DNA of 64,000 bases from an uncultured Eubacteriales bacterium (GTDB lineage Bacteria > Bacillota > Clostridia > Oscillospirales > Oscillospiraceae): the NCBI GenBank assembly GCA_900079765.1, contig LT599017.1, forward strand, positions 3,300,996-3,364,995, in the 5' to 3' direction. A model generated the notes under the pieces. The model had not been told where the DNA came from. It saw only the letters and a list, made by a program, of their open reading frames with translations, and searched no databases. This document shows positions 60,782-64,000 of this stretch, in pieces (position 1 is the first letter of the stretch; each line of letters opens with the position of its first letter). Both the position numbers and the translations under genes were made by a program.

Positions 60782-61576
60782 ATGACCAAAACTGAGCTTT
60801 TGAACAAGTGCGCCCAGAGCGAAGAGGAGCGCATACTCCTGGCCCGGGCGATGGACAAACTGGAGTTGGCCCGCACCCGGAGCGTGCCCAGCTTCACCGG
60901 TTTTCTCTCTCCCGGGGAGCGTGCATCGGTAGAGGCCCTTTTAAACGCCGCCGGGCACCCCCGGCACCTCTTCTTCGGCGGGTACGAGGGGGCGGAGCGC
61001 ACGGTCTGTGCCTTCCTGCCCGATTGGCAGGAGGAGGACGACTGGGGCGGTGAGGACTGCCCCGTCACCGCACTGCGTGCCAGCTTTCCTGAGGATGCGG
61101 CTCTCTCCCACCGGGACTTTCTCGGCTCCATCCTGGGCCTGGGTATTACCCGGGAAAAGGTGGGGGATCTGCTGGTGGAGCCGGGCCGGTGCGACATCGT
61201 GATCCTAAAGGAGATCGAGCCCTTTCTCCTTCTGCATCTGGAGGGGGCGGGCCGCACCCGGCTGAAACTCAGGCCCATGGACTTGGCCGGCCTCACTCCC
61301 CGCGCCCCCGAGGTGCGCCTGATCCGGGACACGGTAGCCACCCTCCGGCTGGACGCGGTGGCCGCCACCGGTTTCTCCCTGCCCCGGAGCAAGGCCGCCG
61401 ACTTCATCTCCTCCGGCAAGCTCCACCTCAATCACCGGGAATGCCTTAAGCCCGACAAGGCCGTGGCGGAGGGGGACGTGCTCACCTGCCGTGGCCTGGG
61501 GAAGTGCGTGGTAATATCCGCCGGCGGTCTCTCTAAAAAGGGGCGCATTATGATCGAATTGGAGCGATATATTTAA
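60782..61576 (+). CDS. YlmH-type S4 RNA-binding protein
   Basis: 264 residues (ATG 60782; a GTG two codons upstream overlapping the ABC stop is also possible). The N-terminal YlmH domain is visible (RHLFFGGYEGAERTVCAFLPDW, LGSILGLGITREKVGDLLV) and the C-terminal S4 domain covers residues about 180-255 (RLDAVAATGFSLPRSKAADFISSGKLHLN...PDKAVAEGDVLTCRGLGKCVV). YlmH is usually encoded with ylmE-G-divIVA near ftsZ and binds ribosomal RNA or helps release stalled nascent chains. Here the neighbours differ. Its stop overlaps the start of the following gene by one base. Confidence 0.87.
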   Translation: MTKTELLNKCAQSEEERILLARAMDKLELARTRSVPSFTGFLSPGERASVEALLNAAGHPRHLFFGGYEGAERTVCAFLPDWQEEDDWGGEDCPVTALRASFPEDAALSHRDFLGSILGLGITREKVGDLLVEPGRCDIVILKEIEPFLLLHLEGAGRTRLKLRPMDLAGLTPRAPEVRLIRDTVATLRLDAVAATGFSLPRSKAADFISSGKLHLNHRECLKPDKAVAEGDVLTCRGLGKCVVISAGGLSKKGRIMIELERYI

Positions 61577-61785
61577 TGGAGCAGTCTAAGATCGACCGTA
61601 TCAATGTTTTGGCGAAGAAGGCCAGGAGTCCCGAGGGGCTCACGGCGGAGGAGACCGCTGAGCGCACCGCCCTGCGGGCCGAGTACGTAGCAGCCTTCAA
61701 GGCCAGCTTGGTGACCCAACTGGAGAATGTCGTCATCCAGGAGCCCGATGGCACCCGTCACCCCCTGATGGAAAAGGACCCTTAA
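61576..61785 (+). CDS. DUF896 family protein (YnzC-like)
   Basis: 69 residues: IDRINVLAKKARSPEGLTAEETAERTALRAEYVAAFK..L, two helices forming the DUF896 hairpin, a very common small cytoplasmic protein in Firmicutes. In Bacillus a member (YnzC) is in the SOS region but its action is unknown. The ATG is embedded in the ylmH-like stop (TAATG). Followed by a 116-base non-coding interval leading to the marR promoter. Confidence 0.92.
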   Translation: MEQSKIDRINVLAKKARSPEGLTAEETAERTALRAEYVAAFKASLVTQLENVVIQEPDGTRHPLMEKDP

Positions 61786-61842
61786 AAAAGTTAATATTTC
61801 TGTCAGAGCTGTAAACAATATATGAATTCTGCCCCGTTTTTG

Positions 61843-61871
61843 TTGACAATTCGCCCGGTAAAGCATATGCT
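61843..61871 (+). promoter_or_regulatory. sigma-A promoter of the marR gene
   Basis: TTGACA, 17-base spacer, TATGCT; the -10 box ends on the first base of the palindromic operator. Confidence 0.8.
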
Positions 61872-61890
61872 CCTTTCGTATACGAAAGGA
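61871..61890 (+). promoter_or_regulatory. MarR operator candidate: perfect 20-base palindrome
   Basis: TCCTTTCGTATACGAAAGGA is its own reverse complement over all 20 bases. It covers the expected start of transcription and the first bases of the ribosome binding site (AAAGGAGGGG), directly before the MarR gene. That geometry is typical of autorepression by MarR proteins. Confidence 0.8.
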
Positions 61891-61901
61891 GGGGATTCGC
61901 C

Positions 61902-62363
61902 GTGATGCAGGAATCCCGCGATATCCTGATGTGCTACCTCCGGGTGACGCAGCACATGTCCCAGCAGTTCCGCAGCCACTTCGGAAGGCTCAACCTCACA
62001 TTCCCTCAGGCACTGGTGCTCACCGTCCTGGGTGAGGAGGGGCCTATGCCCATCAGCGCCTTGGCCGAGCGGACGGGGAGCGCCAACTCCACCGTCTCCG
62101 GCATTGTGGACCGGCTGGAGAAACTGGGCCTCGCCAAGCGAGAGCGCAGTGAGATCGACCGGCGGGTCATCTACGTGGCCGCCACCGAGAGTTACAAGGC
62201 CATGTTTCGCAAGGCGGAGGCCAACGTCTCCGGCTATTTTTCCTCCCTGCTGGACGATATGCCCGAGGAGGACCGTGCTCAGGTCCTCTCGGCGTTGGAT
62301 AAGCTGGACGCCGTTCTGTCCCGTCGGGCCGAGCAGGAGGGCGGGGAGGCCGGGCAGAAGTAA
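61902..62363 (+). CDS. MarR family transcriptional regulator
   Basis: 153 residues from GTG 61902 (ATG 61905 is the alternative), 9 bases after AGGAGG. Winged helix: LTFPQALVLTVLGEEGPMPISALAERTGSANSTVSGIVDRLEKLGLAKRERSEIDRRVIYVA, with the conserved wing Asp-Arg-Arg. A dimerising C-terminal helix region follows. It probably represses itself and the next gene, 25 bases downstream, in response to a small molecule or oxidant; Cys13 could be a sensing residue but that is speculative. Confidence 0.93.
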   Translation: MMQESRDILMCYLRVTQHMSQQFRSHFGRLNLTFPQALVLTVLGEEGPMPISALAERTGSANSTVSGIVDRLEKLGLAKRERSEIDRRVIYVAATESYKAMFRKAEANVSGYFSSLLDDMPEEDRAQVLSALDKLDAVLSRRAEQEGGEAGQK

Positions 62364-62388
62364 TTGAGAGAGAGGGGGACCCCCTGCT

Positions 62389-63474
62389 ATGAAAAACCAC
62401 TACGGATACGGCTCCTACCGGGGCCGGGGCGGGGCACGCGCCTTTTTAAAGGTCCTGGCCATCGTCCTGGCGGTGGTGCTGGCTCTGTTGGTGGCTGGTT
62501 ATTTCTTCCTGCAGCAGTTTGTCGTGGTCACCGACAGCGGCATCCGCTACGATATCCCCTTCCTCCAGGGCAAGACCCCCACTCCCACGCCCAGCCCGTC
62601 CCTCGTGGTGGAGACGCCGCCCGTCGTCACCATCTCTCCCACGCCTACGCCTGAGCCCACCGAGCCCCCCCTCCACGCCATCAGTCTCCCCCGCACCGCG
62701 CTTTACGACGGCACGGCCCAGGCCCAGGTGGACGCGGCGGGCGGCAACGCGGCAATTTTCGATATGAAGGCGGACGACGGCACTTTGGGCTACATCTCGG
62801 ACCTTCAGCTTGCTAAAGACCTCCGTGCGTCCGACTCTAACCCGGCGATCAACGCAGCCATCCAGACCCTGACGGGGAGCGACCTGTATGCCGTGGCCCG
62901 GGTCTCCTGTTTTAAGGACAATACTGCCCCCTACCAGGACAACTCCCTGGCCATTAAAACAAACAGCGGCTACAATTGGCGGGACCCGGACGATCTGCGC
63001 TGGGCCTCCCCTACCAGCGAGACAGTGCGGCAGTACCTTGCCGGCATCTGCGTGGAGCTGGCCCGTCTGGGCTTTGACGAGATTGTGCTGGACAACGCGG
63101 GCTATCCCACGGAGGGACACCTCGATTACATCAAACCCGGTCCGGCCTATGATAAGTCCCAGCTCTCCACCATCGTGGACGGCTTTTATCAACAGGTGAA
63201 AGCCGCTCTGGCCCCCTACCCGGACGTAAAGCTCTCCATCCGCACCACCGAGGATGCGCTGGACGGTACTGATCTTCTAAGTGGGCAGACCGCCGCCAGC
63301 CTTGCCGCGTCTGCCGACCGGCTGTGGATTGCCCCCGCCGCCAAAGACGGCACCGACTATGCCCGCATCCTCACCGCCGCCGGGCTGGAGGATGTGAATG
63401 TCAACCTAGTCCTCACCGGCGAGGCGTCCGGGGGCGTGGATGCCGAGACCAGTTGGGCGGTTTTAAGCTCATAA
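62389..63474 (+). CDS. membrane-anchored putative glycoside hydrolase (DUF4015/GHL13-like)
   Basis: 361 residues. One N-terminal membrane anchor (VLAIVLAVVLALLVAGYFFL, residues about 22-45), then a Pro/Thr-rich linker (TPTPTPSPSL.. and TPTPEPTEPP) and a TIM-barrel-like domain from about 95 to 360. Visible barrel strands include AAIFDMKADDGTLGYIS, YAVARVSCFKD, RQYLAGICVELARLGFDEIVLDNAGYP with acidic residues that may be catalytic, and VKLSIRTTEDALDG. Members of this family are assumed to cut surface polysaccharides; none of it is proven here. Probably co-transcribed with marR and ended by a perfect terminator. Confidence 0.8.
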   Translation: MKNHYGYGSYRGRGGARAFLKVLAIVLAVVLALLVAGYFFLQQFVVVTDSGIRYDIPFLQGKTPTPTPSPSLVVETPPVVTISPTPTPEPTEPPLHAISLPRTALYDGTAQAQVDAAGGNAAIFDMKADDGTLGYISDLQLAKDLRASDSNPAINAAIQTLTGSDLYAVARVSCFKDNTAPYQDNSLAIKTNSGYNWRDPDDLRWASPTSETVRQYLAGICVELARLGFDEIVLDNAGYPTEGHLDYIKPGPAYDKSQLSTIVDGFYQQVKAALAPYPDVKLSIRTTEDALDGTDLLSGQTAASLAASADRLWIAPAAKDGTDYARILTAAGLEDVNVNLVLTGEASGGVDAETSWAVLSS

Positions 63475-63480
63475 GCGAAC

Positions 63481-63525
63481 AAATAAAGGGGTCTGCCGCA
63501 GTTTGCGGCAGACCCCTTTATTTCG
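63481..63525. terminator. bidirectional terminator at the right end
   Basis: AAATAAAGGGGTCTGCCGCA (63481-63500), loop GTT, perfect 20-base complement to 63523. Serves the glycoside hydrolase-like gene and the convergent DnaC-like gene. Confidence 0.92.
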
Positions 63526-63534
63526 CCTAGCTTA

Positions 63535-64000
63535 TTACAACTTTTGCTTTTTCAGCAGCCGAATATCTTCCCCAAAGAAGGGGAGGGCACGGTATTCCCC
63601 CTCCAGACGGGAAGCGATCTGAGGGGAGTACCGCCGGCGCACATCGCCCAGAGAGAGGTTGGAGGAGATGACGGTGCGCTTCTCCGACGAGAGGCGGGTG
63701 TTGACCAAAGTGTACAGCGCCGTCTGGACGAAGGGGGTGGTCATTTCGCTGCCCAGATCGTCGAGAATAAGGAGGTCGCAGGCTAAGTACCGCCGGGTCT
63801 CGTCCCGGGCATCCCGGATGTCCTCCGCGTCCTTGGCGAACTTCTGCGCCTCAAACCGGGAAAAGATGTTCACCGCCGTATCGTACACCACGGAGAACCC
63901 CTTCTCCGACACGGTGCGGGCGATGCAGGCGGAGAGGAACGTCTTCCCCAGCCCCGGCGCGCCGGTGAGGAAGAGGTTATCGAAGTAGTACCGGCCAAAT
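63535..64000 (-). CDS. DnaC/DnaI-like AAA+ ATPase, partial
   Basis: C-terminal part only; the gene continues beyond the right edge of the window. The visible protein begins FGRYYFDNLFLTGAPGLGKT, a Walker A motif, then CDLLILDDLGSEMTT (Walker B), TLVNTRLSSEKRTVISSNLS (sensor 1) and RLEGEYRALPFFGEDIRLLK with the C-terminal arginine finger region. This is the helicase-loader type found in replication (DnaI) and in phage or integrative elements. Which of these it is cannot be decided from the fragment. Confidence 0.9.
   Translation of the reverse strand, partial: FGRYYFDNLFLTGAPGLGKTFLSACIARTVSEKGFSVVYDTAVNIFSRFEAQKFAKDAEDIRDARDETRRYLACDLLILDDLGSEMTTPFVQTALYTLVNTRLSSEKRTVISSNLSLGDVRRRYSPQIASRLEGEYRALPFFGEDIRLLKKQKL

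Noticed and set aside
1-64000. CRISPR arrays, insertion sequences, rRNA genes and prophage
   Set aside because: No regularly spaced short repeats, transposase motifs, rRNA sequence or phage structural genes were seen; the DnaC-like fragment at the right edge alone is not enough to call a prophage.

Overview
The window looks like a chromosome segment of a spore-forming, anaerobic Firmicute of the class Clostridia. The best guess is a GC-rich gut Oscillospiraceae-type organism (Flavonifractor / Intestinimonas / Oscillibacter relatives); this is inference from gene content and base composition, not from a search. Supporting signs are sporulation genes (spoIIID, bofA, a DUF3787 spore-surface-type protein), pyruvate:ferredoxin oxidoreductase, S-layer-homology (SLH) proteins, several secreted proteins with copper-amine-oxidase-like 'stalk' domains, AGGAGG ribosome binding sites and mostly GC-ending codons. 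Layout, left part. 1-5.4 kb: a DUF4130 DNA-metabolism protein, small proteins, prolyl-tRNA synthetase and a MATE exporter. 5.7-10.5 kb: a secreted HAD phosphatase, the ATPase YchF and a WG-repeat/SLH surface protein. 10.6-18.4 kb: a co-directional cluster holding homologues of all eight members of the Escherichia coli yhf operon (yhfU, T, Z, php, S, X, W, Y), a pathway whose substrate is not established as far as I know. It has a consensus promoter with a perfect inverted repeat just downstream and a possible terminator/antiterminator plus a structured leader between yhfT and yhfZ. 18.5 kb: spoIIID. Middle part. 18.8-26.7 kb on the minus strand is a single operon with all seven shikimate-pathway steps plus a chorismate mutase/prephenate dehydratase: aroF, a GNAT gene, aroB, aroA, aroC, pheA, aroK, aroQ, aroE. 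It is preceded by a promoter, a 30-codon leader peptide rich in Phe/Tyr/Trp and a perfect terminator, which is the layout of aromatic amino-acid attenuation. A tRNA-Gly follows. 27.5-37.2 kb, all minus strand, holds a divergent type IIA topoisomerase pair whose two subunit genes are separated by two secreted stalk-domain proteins, then YitT, LUD-domain and lipoprotein genes. One of the secreted proteins appears to start at ATC. Between the topoisomerase and yaaL-bofA lies about 150 bases that folds into several exact stems. Right part. Immediately after a tRNA-Val (38.3 kb) comes a visibly more AT-rich accessory segment (about 38.4-51.8 kb): Ku and a three-domain LigD (bacterial non-homologous end joining), a small spore-surface-type protein, PFOR, a 1,357-residue SLH protein carrying an SGNH/GDSL esterase domain, and a short-chain dehydrogenase. 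51.8-55.5 kb is a three-subunit molybdenum hydroxylase operon on the minus strand. The window ends with an AEC transporter, a secreted 5'-nucleotidase family protein, an ABC exporter, a YlmH-type S4 protein, a DUF896 protein, an autoregulated-looking MarR regulator, a membrane-anchored putative glycoside hydrolase, and the 3' part of a DnaC/DnaI-type ATPase that runs off the right edge.
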